DNA from: Metallyticus violacea
Lineage: Eukaryota; Arthropoda; Insecta; Mantodea; Metallyticidae
Assembly: GCA_030762175.1 (NCBI GenBank)
Contig: CM060833.1
Coordinates: 168,778,501 to 168,842,500, forward strand
Reading direction: 5' to 3'
DNA: 64,000 nucleotides
The notes under the pieces are model-generated. The model ran no database searches. It was given only the letters and a program-made list of their open reading frames with translations, and was not told the origin of the DNA. The number at the start of each line of letters is the position of its first letter. The first letter of the stretch is position 1. Both the position numbers and the translations under genes were made by a program. This document shows, one piece after another, positions 48,474 to 60,341 of the stretch.

Positions 48474-48725
48474 AACTGTGTGATACTTATAACTAGAAGT
48501 TTCTTCCGGGCTTGGAAGCCGTGCTCTGTTGGAGCTAAGGAGTCCAAACTTGGAGTCCCCAACTGCAAAGGACATCTTCAGTGGCGCAATCTGAGTCTTC
48601 TAGGAGAAGGTTTAGGCAAGACTGAATCGCCAGCTGAAGTGTTTCTTTCAAGTCCGGAAGAAACTTCTAGTTGTAAGTCTGACTCTGGCCATGAAAGCTT
48701 CCAACTACTCACAACCTCGTGATAT
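48474..48725. mobile_element. Fold-back element FB13 (FB3-related, minus-strand hammerhead-like)
   Basis: Perfect terminal inverted repeats CTAGAAGTTTCTTCCGG (48493-48509 and 48654-48670). The G+C-rich interior has CACTGAAGATGTCC on the minus strand, a CTGAAGA box with the start of a stem II. The right flank GGCCATGAAAGCTT matches the end of FB3. A weak direct repeat (AACTGTGTGATA/AACCTCGTGATA, 9 of 12) flanks it. The 80-codon plus-strand frame across it is a by-product. Confidence 0.6.
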
Positions 48726-48729
48726 GGTA

Positions 48730-49540
48730 CTGTATCTTCACCTTTACTTTTAGTATAGCAGATTTTTAATTTTGTAACTATACCCTAGTACTCTTTGTAT
48801 CCATTCATTCATGCACCAACATGTATTTAACTGCAGATGGCACATTACAATATATATTTTATACTCTTTACCAATTACACATTTTTTCATTAATTGTATC
48901 TACACAATACTTTATACGCAATCATTCAAAACTTTTACTTAAATGACCAGGTTTTTCAATATTACAATGTTATACATTCTTTACAACATTATTATATATA
49001 TATATATATATTTTTATCATTCAAAATTATTTTCATGAAACTTTAGCTTATTCATCATTTTACCAATTTACTATATTGTAAATGTTTAAAATTTATAATT
49101 GCAAACTGATTGTGTACTAAGCTTCCAAAGACAGTATATTGTGATTTAAAACAAGACTTTTTGCTATCTCTAGTGACCCAGTAGAGTAGTTAACATATTG
49201 GGTAAAACATATCTTTTTAAATCTGAAGATACAGCCTTCTCTGGAAGCTCAGTACACAAATGACAGGCCATGGAAGCCTACACATCCACCTTACTTACAA
49301 AACTGCTAGTTTCTGCAATTCATTACACTTTATCTGTCATTTTTTGCAGCATTAAATACTCTTATTACATTTTGTAATGTTAAAGTTTCAAAATTAGACT
49401 TTTAGTGACATGTCTTACTGTACCAGTAAATTTCTAGAATAATATATTTCACTTTTGTCAGGACATTAATACCCAAGTTTATTACAGCAATTAAATGTAC
49501 TTATTTATTACAGCAAATTTGTATCTATGTACTGAGTTTT
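48730..49540. other. No gene seen
   Basis: This is very AT-rich, with a TA microsatellite at 48990-49011. Confidence 0.4.
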
Positions 49541-49599
49541 TAGCGGTTTCTTAAGAGGTGGATCTAAATTTTAACTCCAAAAAAATAAAATTTCCCAAC

Positions 49600-51680
49600 A
49601 TTTGAAATCCAAAACATATATATTAAAGAAAATAAATGAAACAAGATTACTTTTTACAGAAATAATTAACAAGCAATGAAAAAACTTAAAAATTCATTTT
49701 TGTCTGTTATCCTATAGACAAATCTACTTAGAATAACAAAGTTGGCAGTGAATTAAATTAATTTTAATGTAGCTTGATAACGTGTTTGTAGTATTCACTA
49801 GCTTTAGTAATTTAACATTTCCTCATATCTTTTTCCATTTCCATTTTTGGATAACTGTAAACCCATTGAAACTCCATAATGCTATTTGCTGCCTAACCAC
49901 TTCTAAAATTTTTTAAACATTTCTATTATAGCATATAGAAATTCAGGAATAACTAACTATTGCTTTTTGAATTAACAAAAAAGTGCATTTGAATTATGCA
50001 AATAAAAGTTTCAACATTTTGATTTAAATAGGAACTTTTAACATCTGTTTCAGTAAGAATTTCAAGAGGATAAGTTTGTTCCAATTATTCATGTTTGAAT
50101 TAAATGTGATACTGCAATAATTTACTGTGTGATCTTTTTAATTATTGTGGTATCACATTTAATTATTTAACTTAATTTTCTTATATTTTTTTAAGTTTCA
50201 TAACACTTTCCCAAGATTTATTATATTTTTATTTTATAGTAATCTCTGTATACACCAAAATATTATGAAAAATCTATTAATGCAACAAATTTGAATTCAG
50301 GAATAAGCACTCTTTGAATAATGTAAATAAAAGATTCAAAATTAAAAAAGATTTTTTAAGATTGATGACAATAAACATATACATATTGTTAAAGAAAGTA
50401 AAACCAAGATTAATTTTTATAGAAATAATTAACATGCATTGAAACATGTTAAAAACTGTCATATTTTGTGTTGTGCTATGTGAAAGAGAAAAATCCACTT
50501 ACAATAACAAATTTGGCAGTAATTAAATTATTTTTAGTGTAGCTTTATAATGTGTTGGCAGTATTCCACAATTTTAGTGATATTAACATTTTCCTCATAC
50601 CCTTTTCTATTTCTGTCTTTGGATAACTGTAAACCCATTGAAACTGAGTTATTATAATTGCTGTTTAACCAATGCTAAAAATTCTTGGAAATTTTGTATT
50701 AAAACACATTGGAATTCAGAAGTAGCTACTGTTCTTTGAATAAACAAAATTCAATCTTAGAATTATGCAAATAAAAAGCTAAAACATTTTGAATTAAATA
50801 GGATTTTTAACATTGGTTTAAATAGAAATTTCAAGGTAATAAGAATTATTCATATATTGAGATGATTGTGAGATTGAGTCGAACCAACTCTCTTTTGGTT
50901 AGTTCAACTCAAATCACACAATCTTAATATATGATTAACTTCACTGTGCAATGTTCCAATTAACAATTTAGTTGAGAATTATTCATGTTTGAATTAAAAA
51001 GATAGTATTGCTGCAATATTTGATTTTACTGCAGTATCACATTTAAATATTTAACTCATTTTCTTATTACATTTTTAAGTTTTATAACATTTTTATACAA
51101 AATTTGATATATTTTTTTATTTAGATAGTAATCTGTATATACGCAAGAATATTTTGAAAAAATATATTAAAGCAACAAATTGGAATTCAGACAAAAGCAT
51201 TGTTTTTTAATTATACAAATTAAAAAACCATTGAGTGAAATAGTTTCTAACATTGGTTTCAATAAACAGATATTGTTAAAGAAATAAAACAAAGTTTTAC
51301 TTTTTACAGGAATAATTAACATGCATTGAAAAATGTTAAAAACTGGCATATTTTGTGCGTTGTCCTATAGTGAATGACAAAAATCCACTTGCATAACAAA
51401 GTTGGCAGTAAATTACTTTTAATGTAGCTCTGTAATTTGTTAGTAGTATCCCATAGTTTGAGATTATACATTTTTTTCTGATACCTTTTCTGTAATGTCT
51501 TTGGACAACTGTAAACCCATTGAAATTGCATTTTATTTCTATCTTAACCACTGCTAAAAATTCTTGGAAATTTCTATTAAATGGAATTCAGGAATAACTA
51601 CTGCTTTTTGAATAAACAAAATTCTGCTTTTGAATTATGCAAATAAAAGGTTAAACATTTTGAATTAAATGAAAGCTCTG
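49600..51680. repeat. Three tandem ~0.8-kb repeat units
   Basis: The marker AACAAAGTTGGCAG starts at 49734, 50516 (AACAAATTTGGCAG) and 51395, that is spacings of 782 and 879 bp. Each unit has GGATAACTGTAAACCCATTG or its variant, and TTGAATTATGCAAATAAAAG. The extra length of the second spacing is explained by a 121-bp insertion plus duplicated target at 50842-50986. Divergence between units is clear, so the triplication is old. Confidence 0.8.
50842..50986 (+). mobile_element. Minimal fold-back unit FB9 with exact 12-bp target duplication
   Basis: An insertion of 121 bp (50854-50974) lies between exact repeats AGAATTATTCAT (50842-50853, 50975-50986). The sister tandem units have a single AATTATTCAT here, a natural empty site. 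The unit has a short hairpin (GATTGTGAGATTGAGTCGAA and complement) and the 3' end CTTCACTGTGCAATGTTCC, AATTAACAATTTAGTTG. It lacks a ribozyme core. Confidence 0.88.
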
Positions 51681-51870
51681 TATAAACTCATCTATCATAA
51701 CTTGAATAATTGAGTTTATATTGTCATTTTGATTTGGATTATAAACTGGACATACACCAAATTTTTTTAAAATTTTACATCAGCATACAATCAATTATTT
51801 TTAATCTTAAAACAGTTATATGTACTAATTTTTGACTGTACAATTTACTTGTGATGTCCATATTGAGAAA

Positions 51871-52082
51871 AATTATAAAATATTAGGCTTTCACATAAAA
51901 ACTATCCCACTTGTAGGGGAAAGAATGGAGAATTCTGTTACAGCAGAAGGGATTAAAAAAAACATGTGTGAGATAGTTTTTATGTAAAAGCTCAGTATAA
52001 ACTAGTCTTATCATTTAAGGAGCTTCACTGTGTTAGTTCCAAATAGAATTTTTATAATTCAATAATTATAAAAATTCTATTC
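51871..52082 (+). mobile_element. Fold-back unit FB10
   Basis: Inverted segments CACATAAAAACTATC and GATAGTTTTTATGTAAA enclose a degraded core (AAAAACATGTGTGAG). The right end has GAGCTTCACTGTGTTAGTTCC. A candidate direct repeat AATTATAAAATA/AATTATAAAAAT (10 of 12) is weak in AT-rich DNA. A separate 18-bp palindrome lies at 52043-52082. Confidence 0.55.
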
Positions 52083-52637
52083 ATTATTTGATGAAGCTAT
52101 CGAGTTTCTATATGTGACCAACAGACAGTTACATCTGAATATCTATATTCAGATTTAACTAAAGAAGAAAAATATAGAACTATTGTGATCATTTAAATTT
52201 AATTTAAGTGTGAACAAATATCCCTGGCCAATCGTGTAATTTGTATATTAAGGACACTTGGTAAAGCTTTTGGGTAAAAAATTTGATTTTTGGCTTTATA
52301 CATATGATACTAATAGTTTACAGATTTTACTCATATAGTTTTTGTTTGTTGCATTTAAATAGATTTAAAAGGATATTTAAATATGCCAGCCTGACTGCTA
52401 CATTCCTTTTCCTTTGTTTCAGATTTTGAATCAAAAAATTATGCACATTACACCCATATATCACTTTTGTTTTAAGAATTTAGATTGTTTAAATGGCAAT
52501 TTAAATATGGCCATCATACTATTACTCAAAACACTTGTCATTTGCCCAAACTTGCATATTTTTAACTTTTGGCGCACTTTTCTTAAAAACTATGCAAGAT
52601 AGAGCTACAAATTATTTTGTGCATGTGTTGCAAAAAC

Positions 52638-52833
52638 ACATTGCATATTTAAATGTAAATTGGAACTTAACACAGTGAAGCCAATCATATTAATGGATAT
52701 CATTGTATGATTCAGTTAAACTACACACTCTTAAAGCTTCACTTACTTTTCATAAATGTATGTAAGTAAGTGAAGCTTTAAGAGTGTGTAGTTCAACTGA
52801 ATCATACAATGATATCCATTAACATTGCACATT
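52638..52833 (-). mobile_element. Fold-back unit FB11 with near-perfect 59-bp hairpin and 12-bp target duplication
   Basis: Arms 52690-52748 and 52764-52822 differ at one position around a 15-bp loop. The left end contains the 3' motif on the minus strand (GGCTTCACTGTGTTAAGTTCC). ACATTGCATATT (52638-52649) and ACATTGCACATT (52822-52833) flank the 172-bp unit (11 of 12). The loop side carries AAGTAAGTGAAGC, but no CUGANGA/GAAAC core remains. Confidence 0.82.
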
Positions 52834-53347
52834 CTTTGCAAATTACATAAAATGACACTAATGGAAATAATTTCTAAAAATTAATTTTTACTTTAAATTA
52901 CATATTTCACTGCAATTTTATGTAACATGTTTTCAAACTGATATTAAAATCTGAGGATGCTGAAATTAATTGTTCATGGGAAAAGTGCACCTAAAGCAGT
53001 AAACATGTTAAAAAATAATTTTTTTTCGGGTTTAATTAAATAGTTATAAAATAACAATGTTATCCAAAATTATAAAGTTTATGCTTTAGAAATAATTGCT
53101 TAATAAATAAAATTTTCATGTAGACAATATAATTTTTTAGAAAACAGCTTGCATTCTGTTTATGTTCAGGATGAAAATTGCCATTATGTCTCTACTAAGT
53201 ATCCTTAATTTCATTTAATATAACTGAACATTTTGTTATATTTGTATTAACAAGTAATATCAATATTATCATTTATATACAAATTTTTTACTATAAAATT
53301 GTCTTTCACATACAAATTTTTTGTTTGTATACTTAAAACAGAACATA

Positions 53348-53480
53348 ATTGCAGCAGTAGATGTATTCTTGATATACACTTAAAATGTGGAGAACCTAAC
53401 AGTTGCAGAAGTAGACGTACTCTTCATATACACTTAAAATGTGGAGAACAACAATTGAAGTAGATTTATTCTTGATAAAT
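53348..53480. repeat. Tandem ~53-bp repeat
   Basis: Two full and one partial copy of AGTAGATGTATTCTTGATA with CACTTAAAATGTGGAGAAC. Confidence 0.8.
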
Positions 53481-53489
53481 GCTGCCACC

Positions 53490-54150
53490 TCCATTTACAA
53501 GTCTGCCTGAAACAAAATAGCAAATTTTTTGTATTTTATACTTTAAAAATTGTCGAGAATGCAATACTAAATTTTTTAAAAACAGTGCTTTTAATCTTAG
53601 TACTGAGCACTTTTAAAATTAATTTTAAATATTTAATTTTGCCTCTTTTATCATTAAATACTCTGAGGCATGTTAGCAAGGAAGAAAATTATCTTTGGAT
53701 TTTTCCTTCATATAAAATTTATTTGGTGTTCCAGATAAAAATATTTCTGTATTAAAAGAGTAAAAATTTACTTAATTGTATTTCACAAAAATGTTATTTG
53801 TTAAACATCTATTTTGCTAAGTAAATATGAATGTTACTTTGACAGATTTTTAGATTTTACTGGGAAGTTACTATGTAACTAGAATAATTTGTAATATGTG
53901 CTGATTTGTACCATGTTCTATGAACAGTACAAGTTTAAAGCGAAGAACAAATGTAATTAAATTAATACTTATTTGTAAGTAATAGAATCTTTCTGCATGG
54001 TTATTTTAATGAACTTTTTTTGGGCTTTTAAATTAGCAACATATATTGCCAAAACTTATCTCTGCCTGACATTTTATTTCACGAGTAGTAAAGCATTTCA
54101 CAATAGTAAAGCAAAAATCTTTCAAAGTCTAAACATTTAACACTATCAAG
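53490..54150. other. No gene seen
   Basis: This is AT-rich sequence without a recognisable feature. Confidence 0.4.
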
Positions 54151-54362
54151 TAAATATCTCCTACATTAATGTGTTCAAGTTGTTAACACTATCTCCACTT
54201 TTTAAAACTTAGGACTAGTTTCGGGAGAGGTCCCTCCCATCATCGGCTGCTGTTGACGGAGTCAATTATGGGAGGGACCTCTCCAGAAACTAGTCCCAAG
54301 TTTTAAAAAAGTAAGTGGAGTTAGTGTTAACAACTTGAACACATTAATGTAGGATATATTAC
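54147..54362. mobile_element. Hammerhead fold-back element FB12
   Basis: Inverted arms lie at about 54161-54240 and 54268-54352, with a 27-bp centre. The left arm, minus strand, has a full ribozyme core. The right arm begins exactly after the core (ATGGGAGGGACC) and so lacks CUGANGA. Flanking direct repeats were not identified. Confidence 0.75.
54212..54246 (-). ncRNA. Hammerhead-ribozyme motif in FB12
   Basis: Minus strand: CCGATGA (one change from CUGANGA), T, stem II GGGAG/CTCCC with a loop, GAAAC, TA, GUC triplet, then CTAAG. Stem II is strong. The U4 to C change in the core may reduce activity. Confidence 0.6.
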
Positions 54363-54369
54363 CACTACA

Positions 54370-55250
54370 TTGTATACAGCTTTGTAAGTACAATTTTACT
54401 TAACTATTAAGTAAATTTATACTTCAGGAATTATTTTTATATATTTAAAATATAATTTTATACAAAATTGCATTGCATTTCATCAAGTTATTTACTGCCC
54501 TTTTTCCCAGCTTTATTTAAATATTTATACAACAATTGCCATTTATTTAGAAAATATATATTTGTTCGAAGGATACTCTTTGACAAATGGGGGAGGGGAG
54601 AAAAAGAAAAGAATAGAAGTCGTCTTCTGAAAACAAAATTCTTCTAAGTCCTACTCGAGACAGTTGCTTCACAAGGTATCCAGCAAAACTGTGTAGCAAC
54701 TGAAGTATTTATGTAACATGGCATGCACTAAAGAATAACTCTGGTTTTTTTTTTTCCTTCCCCCCGTATTAGCTCTGTGGCAGTGTGCAATAATGCTATG
54801 GTTTAAAGCACAGATTCCCCTCCTAACAAGAAACACTTTTTTGTAATAAACCTTTGTAATATATATGGCAAATTAGTTTTGTGGTATTGTTTCCCATACA
54901 CAGCAAGCGTCAACATTTAACATATTATACATATATTTTCTTCAGTATTTGTTCTAACTAAATGCAATATTCTGCACATGCAAGAAGGACAAAAATGGTT
55001 TATGGGTACAAATTCAAGAAACCTGGAATGTCTTAGCCTCTCATCGAACAGTACTGATGTGTGTTTATTTCTATGCACTTCCACTTTAGAAGATTTAAGG
55101 TTTTTGTTCTGTGTTTATTTAGTTTATTTGTAAAGAATGCTATGTTTGTGATTAAGTTTTTGTATGTGCATAGGTGATGCCATAAAACTCGAATAATGCA
55201 TTAAAATATAATATATTAAGCAACATGATGTTCTATATATATAAAGCCAA
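54370..55250. other. No gene seen
   Basis: No coding frame or named repeat was seen. Confidence 0.4.
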
Positions 55251-55261
55251 TAATACAAATA

Positions 55262-55345
55262 AAACAAAAATGTTGTGGGATTTGAACCCATGAGCTTAAA
55301 CAGAAAAGCAATGCCTTCTAAACAGTTTTACCATTATTACTCTAC
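55262..55345 (-). repeat. tRNA-like segment (degenerate)
   Basis: The minus strand contains GGTAGAGTAATAATGG (box A-like) and GGGTTCAAATCCCACAAC (box B and T arm). The acceptor stem is not convincing, so this is more likely a SINE head or tRNA pseudogene than a working tRNA. Confidence 0.35.
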
Positions 55346-55742
55346 CCTAATGTTCCCTTTCTAAGTGCTTTCTCATGATTGTGGCCATTAAGTTTACAGG
55401 CAAAGCACCCACTGCAGTGTGCACTTCTGCATTTCCATTGTGAATACAGTGTTTATGAGCATCCCCAGATGTGTAGAATCTGGGGAAGTCTAATTTATTG
55501 TCAAAGGGTATGCAATATACTTTCAAAGAACTTGGGTGAACAATTAAGTTTATAAATGTAGTTTAGAGTAAACTTTAAATATTCTAATTATATATTTTAG
55601 GTACTATAATTTCATCACAATTTTAAATTCTATATGCAAATGTCTATGTGGACAATTGTATTCATTTATAGATTGCCAGTTTATCTAAATGTGCGTCTTA
55701 ATTGCCATATTAAAAATGATGCAAAGTAAAAAATTAAAAATA

Positions 55743-56030
55743 CCTGAAGTGTCCCATGTGCAGGATCAGCTGCAGACCCAGTCTCTTAATTGCTGCATTT
55801 CTGTGGACGGTTTATGAGCAGAAAATGCCAGCCCATACACCACAGAGAATGCTTATTGTGGTATAGTTTTAGTCTCATCATCCATGAATCTCTGCCATTG
55901 TTGCCAAAGCCTATCTTCAACATATCAGCAGACAGATTTTCATCACCTTTTTCTACTGATGCAAGTGGAAGAAGTACTCTTGCTAAAGTGATATTTTTCA
56001 AATTCTTGACTCTGCTCCAGCAGGCCTAGT
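55743..56030 (-). other. Unassigned ORF on both strands
   Basis: The minus strand is open for about 75 codons (NITLARVLLPLASVEKGDEN, IGFGNNGRDSWMMRLKLYHN), with a possible donor CAG/GTATTT at 55742. The plus strand is also open over the same interval. I cannot recognise either product. Confidence 0.15.
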
Positions 56031-56381
56031 CAGTCTTGATGTATTAGGAATAAATCTAATAGGCCTGTTTTGGCATTAGCACAGGTCTTGAAAGTTCTAC
56101 CAGCATGTCTTCTATATATGTCCTCTTTTATTTATATCATTTTGAGAGTCAAATATTCTATTTCAGCTCTCCTCCCAGAGCAAAACTGTGATAATTATTT
56201 AAATATCACCTGAAGACAAGGAGTTATTTTCTTTTTAAAATGTTCCATTCTTCTCTTCAAATTTGAAGTACAATAGAATGACTCATTGTATTCTTTGTGA
56301 AGTGAAGTTTAAAAATGTGTTAGACCCTTCCAATTAATCATGAATGAATGATGCAAGCCATCCCAAGAGGCAAGTTTTTTT

Positions 56382-56642
56382 TAATGCCTGTTTTAACTAC
56401 TGAGACATCACAGGCAGTGGACACTTTATGATACAAGAGATGACATGATAAAACTGGAAGAAATTTTTTTTTTAAAGGAAGGAAGTGTTTCAGGGCATAA
56501 GTTTAGGGTGCCTCCACAGCATTTGCAATTTAAGGCCTGAGGAAAACTTGGATAAATCTCAGTCATGGTGGTTTTAGTGGGAATTGAACCCCTCCTGCTT
56601 GTGAATCTGCATCTTACTGACATCGGCCACTCATGGCAGTAA
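56382..56642 (-). repeat. SINE family B copy 5
   Basis: This is a diverged copy, with minus-strand head ACTGCCATGAGTGGCCGATG, body CTTAAATTGCAAATGCTGTG, and tail TGTGATGTCTCAGTAG. Confidence 0.85.
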
Positions 56643-56764
56643 AAGTTTTTTTAAAACCAATTTTTTTAGCACACTTATCAAGATTCTTAAAAGCTGAAAT
56701 GAAGACTTGAAAACCCAAATAAATCAAAATTTTGTATTGTAACAGGACAAAAGCTTTATTTTGT

Positions 56765-56800
56765 ATATATCCATGAGGACTTCTCCGAAACGTGTCAAGT
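56765..56800 (+). repeat. Partial hammerhead/PLE fragment
   Basis: GAGGACTTCTCCGAAACGTGTC preserves the 3' half of a stem II, GAAAC and GUC, but the CUGANGA box is missing. It is an isolated fragment. Confidence 0.35.
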
Positions 56801-57254
56801 TGAATTAAATTATTTCTTAAATGCAGAGGAAGTTACTTTTCTAAATTATTTGGAATCTTTTCTAGGAGTTTGAACTAGAACCTAATTTGTTTGCACTTGT
56901 CAGATGAATGCAATTTTAGGGGTAGTATTGAATTAGGATTATAAAAAATGTTAGAGTTTGAGCAGTATTTTTTTAACCACTGTTGTCCATATTGAGCTAT
57001 ATATTTCACTTTGTAAGCATCAATTATTATGGAACAAACACTTTACCACAACTACAATTACTACTTTGAAAAGTACTGACATTAAAATATTGCCCATTAA
57101 ATACTCTTCAATCTGGTAAAAGCTTCTTGATATAAGAAAATTTTTTTTCACACTTTGCTAAGAAGATATTTATGAATACGAAAGCTAATTATGTCAACTG
57201 CTTTGTCCAAACTAGTACTTTTCAGCTTGCTTCAGGAATTATCAATAAAAACGA

Positions 57255-57330
57255 TAGATTTGGGACTATAGCTGGGATTTGAACCACCCATCCACATGCT
57301 CTAATCATCAAACTATTGTGCCCTATCAGC
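57255..57330 (-). repeat. tRNA-like segment (degenerate)
   Basis: Minus strand: GATAGGGCACAATAGTTTG, ATTAGAGC, then GGTTCAAATCCCAGC. It is probably the head of an old SINE. Confidence 0.35.
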
Positions 57331-57334
57331 CAAA

Positions 57335-58080
57335 ACTAATGCTAATGGAAGAATTTCAGAGTTTTGTCCTATCCACAAAATACAACTTATTCAGTACTGA
57401 CATAAATTGCTACATTATATGTTTCAAATGACTGACCTAATATTCATCTGCGTCATCTAGTTTCCCAAAATCATATTGCAAGACATCTCTCAACAAGAAA
57501 TAGTGACTTGTACTCAACTCTTGTGTCTTCCTGGTGGCAACATGCCAAAGAAAAACAAGAGAGGGAGATTCTAGGTATAACTCTGAGACAAGATCTCCAA
57601 ATCAGGAAATCGTGAAATTAGAAAAAGTCATGCACAGATTTGCTGTGATAAAATGGAAAGGGATGAACATATGGTAAGACCACAATAGGACAGACAGATA
57701 GGTGCAGTGGGACAGAGTACAGAGAACTCTTGGATGACAGAGAAGATGTAAAGACACATTCAAGGAATGGCTCTTGAGTTTACTAGTCAAGTGTGGCCTC
57801 GAATAGAAGTGAGTGGCAAGGACTCAAAAAGGACAAGAAAACTATAAAAAAAAAAAAGTGCATTTTTTCAATAGAATTCCTAACTCATGTGAAATAGCTC
57901 ACCATTTGAGTCACAAAACAAGCTTTCCCTCTAGCAGGAGACCCTATCCCTTTATGGAACATTTAATTTATATACAACTATTACTTACTAAACTCCACAA
58001 ATCAGCAGTATTGCCAACTAACCAAACTCAAAAGAAAAGTTAGCATACTGAGTACCATGTCATTTTGGCAACAGACATGA
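57335..58080. other. No gene seen
   Basis: Short frames only, with no recognised product. Confidence 0.4.
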
Positions 58081-58089
58081 ATCTCATCG

Positions 58090-59340
58090 AAGTCTATAAC
58101 CTCAGTTTAGTTACTGTAGTAACCGAACATCAAAACTGAAATGAAGATTTTAGATTTTAATTCAAATGAGCATAAGGAATATGCCGAGGCTGTGTTTTAA
58201 ATAATGAAATTGAAGGAATCCAGTTTTGAGTCAGATGAAAGTAATAAAACCACAGTTTATATGTGGCAAAATTTGATTTTGAAGCAAGGATGTAAACTGA
58301 ACCCATTATTTAATTTATTTATTGATGATACCTTATCATGAAAAATAGGTACTGTCCAATCACTGGAAAGAAGTACCAGGATTATTTTTCGCTGGTCTGG
58401 TAAAAGAGCAGTAATTATAATGGGATTAATCGTGCTATCAATGAAATTGCTAAATTTTGTACAGATTGGAGTCAAAAGGATTAGTAAAAACTCAAAGGTA
58501 ATAAATAATATTTAAAAAATGATTGAAATTAAGGAAAGAAAAGAGGTTGTTTATACAGGCCCAATAGAGGTAGTGAAAGAAGTTGATTTGAAAGATGGGA
58601 GATTCAGTCTATATGTGCACAAGTTACATGTAAATTAGCTATTAAAGCTGTTAGAATAAGTTGATATAAAGTTCCCACATTGCCAATGAAATGGCCAGAA
58701 AGGCTATATGAGGTTGTGACTGAGTCAAAGATTTATAGAGCAGAAATTTTGGGAGTATCAAATGATATAAGTTGATGTATATAGAGTGTTTTGTAGACAA
58801 GTTCTGGTGTTATCCAAAAGTTTGGCAGAATTAGGAATAGTAGGAAGGAAAGATATAATAGTCCAGAGAGCATTGAAATATTGGCATAGATGTTTAAAAT
58901 TAGATACAAATATATTAAAAGAATGATTTGAGTACCAAAAAGATTTGTTCGGAAGAGAGTTGGTGTGGGGAGGTGGGGAAACAATTACAAGAAATTGGAA
59001 TAAGTGAAAAGTAATGTCAGTAGATTTTTAGAAAGAAGTGTGGCAAGGAAGCAAGATATTTGGGATAAGGATAAAATTTTTTTAGGTTTATATAAAATAG
59101 TTAAAATTGGGGACTGGGGAAATATATAGATAATTGTGATCAATTCAGAAGATGCATACAGGGTCATTATTTATAAAAGGATTGAGGAAAAATTTTAAAA
59201 TAGATGTTATGTATAGGAAAGTGGTTAGTGATCCACTGTTTAATAGAATGTGAAATGCTACAAAGGTAGAGGGATGTTATCCAAGAAGAACATGCAATAA
59301 ATCACAAGATAATAGTGACAAATTAAAATGTTGAATATGA
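58090..59340 (+). pseudogene. Non-LTR retrotransposon RT and C-terminal fragment
   Basis: The plus strand reads LKQGCKLNPLFNLFIDDTLS at about 58285-58345, a form of the RT motif GVRQGCxLSPLLFNIFIDD. Further on come AEILGVSNDIS, RALKYWHRCLKLDTN-like and, near 59245, LIECEMLQR. This order (RT, a conserved C-terminal region, a CE-motif tail) is usual in LINEs. The FADD box is not readable and stops are frequent. Confidence 0.6.
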
Positions 59341-59341
59341 A

Positions 59342-59902
59342 AAACTGTGTTGCAAAAGTTAAAATTATTTTAATTACTAATAGTGACACCAATAGCACGA
59401 GTCATTTTCCTTAATGTGCACATATGGACAATGTGCAAGATTACCAGAACAGAGATTTATCCAGGAAGTTGCACCATTCAAAGGTGGTGCCAAAACAGGT
59501 TTGGGATACCATTTGTTATCAAGGACATACAGACTTTTACATCTGTTTTGAAAACATGAATGGTGAAATGTATAAAACTGATACTAAGAGAAGTGGCCAC
59601 ATTCTTCCCCAGTTTATGATAGCAGTTTCTGCTGAGGACCTGAATAACCTTATAGCAAGCATGCCAAGGAGAGTAGAAGTAATCATCCAGGCAATAGGTG
59701 GCTAACACTACTAGAAAGTAAAATTAATCTTCCATTTTTCATTGCTTTTAAGAAGTTATACTTTTTGTTAAAGTCTGAAAAGTAATTTATATGAATAAAA
59801 AATAGAGATCTATTTGTATTCAAATGTTAAAGATTTAAAAATTATAACTTAAATACCTTAAAATTTCTTTATTCAATATTCCTAACTTTTGCAACACAGT
59901 TT
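59342..59902 (+). mobile_element. Tc1-like element, internally deleted, with perfect 20-bp terminal repeats
   Basis: Perfect inverted ends AAACTGTGTTGCAAAAGTTA (59342-59361, complement 59883-59902). The single frame at 59424-59705 joins a mid-transposase part (TICYQGHTDFYICFENMNGE) directly to the C-terminal part (LNNLIASMPRRVEVIIQAIGG, in parts), so the catalytic core between them is deleted. It is a non-autonomous derivative that could only move in trans. Confidence 0.82.
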
Positions 59903-60292
59903 AAAACAAGATCGGGGAATTGTTAGAAAAAATAAGGAATAAGTGGACGAGAAGTTTAAGGAAGAAGCTTGAGGACACACATATTTGTGAAAATTGTTAA
60001 TTTTAGAGGTTCAATTTAACTTGGTGGTTAAATTATTGAATAACCTTAGTTTTGGTATTGCTAAATTTTTAGGATATTTTTTAACTTGTTTTATGAATAC
60101 AGGGGTAAATAGGTAGCTTAGAAATAAGGAAATTATAAGGCAATCAAATTGGAAAAATTTGTATTTAATTTAGAATTAAAAAAGTAATATAAATTTGAAT
60201 AGTTTGGGATTTTCAGAGTGAAATATAGTATCATATAACAAATTATTTTTGAAGAAGTCACTCAAATTTCACTAGTTTTATTCCACTTACTT

Positions 60293-60328
60293 GGACATGC
60301 TTCAAAGACAAATTTCCTTCATCATCAG
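60293..60328 (-). ncRNA. Hammerhead-ribozyme motif, left arm of the 60191-61259 unit
   Basis: Minus strand: CTGATGA (perfect), T, stem II GAAGG.../...CTTT weakly paired, GAAGC instead of GAAAC, AT, GUC, then CAAGTAAGTGG. The changed GAAAC box suggests loss of activity. Confidence 0.5.
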
Positions 60329-60341
60329 CACGGTTCCACTG

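Noticed and set aside
48480..48722. 80-codon plus-strand ORF with higher G+C
   Set aside because: It spans fold-back FB13 with perfect terminal inverted repeats; no domain is recognisable.
49734..51395. CRISPR-like or gene-family interpretation of the repeated 0.8-kb units
   Set aside because: Units are long, contiguous and diverged, without spacer structure or coding content; a plain tandem triplication explains them.
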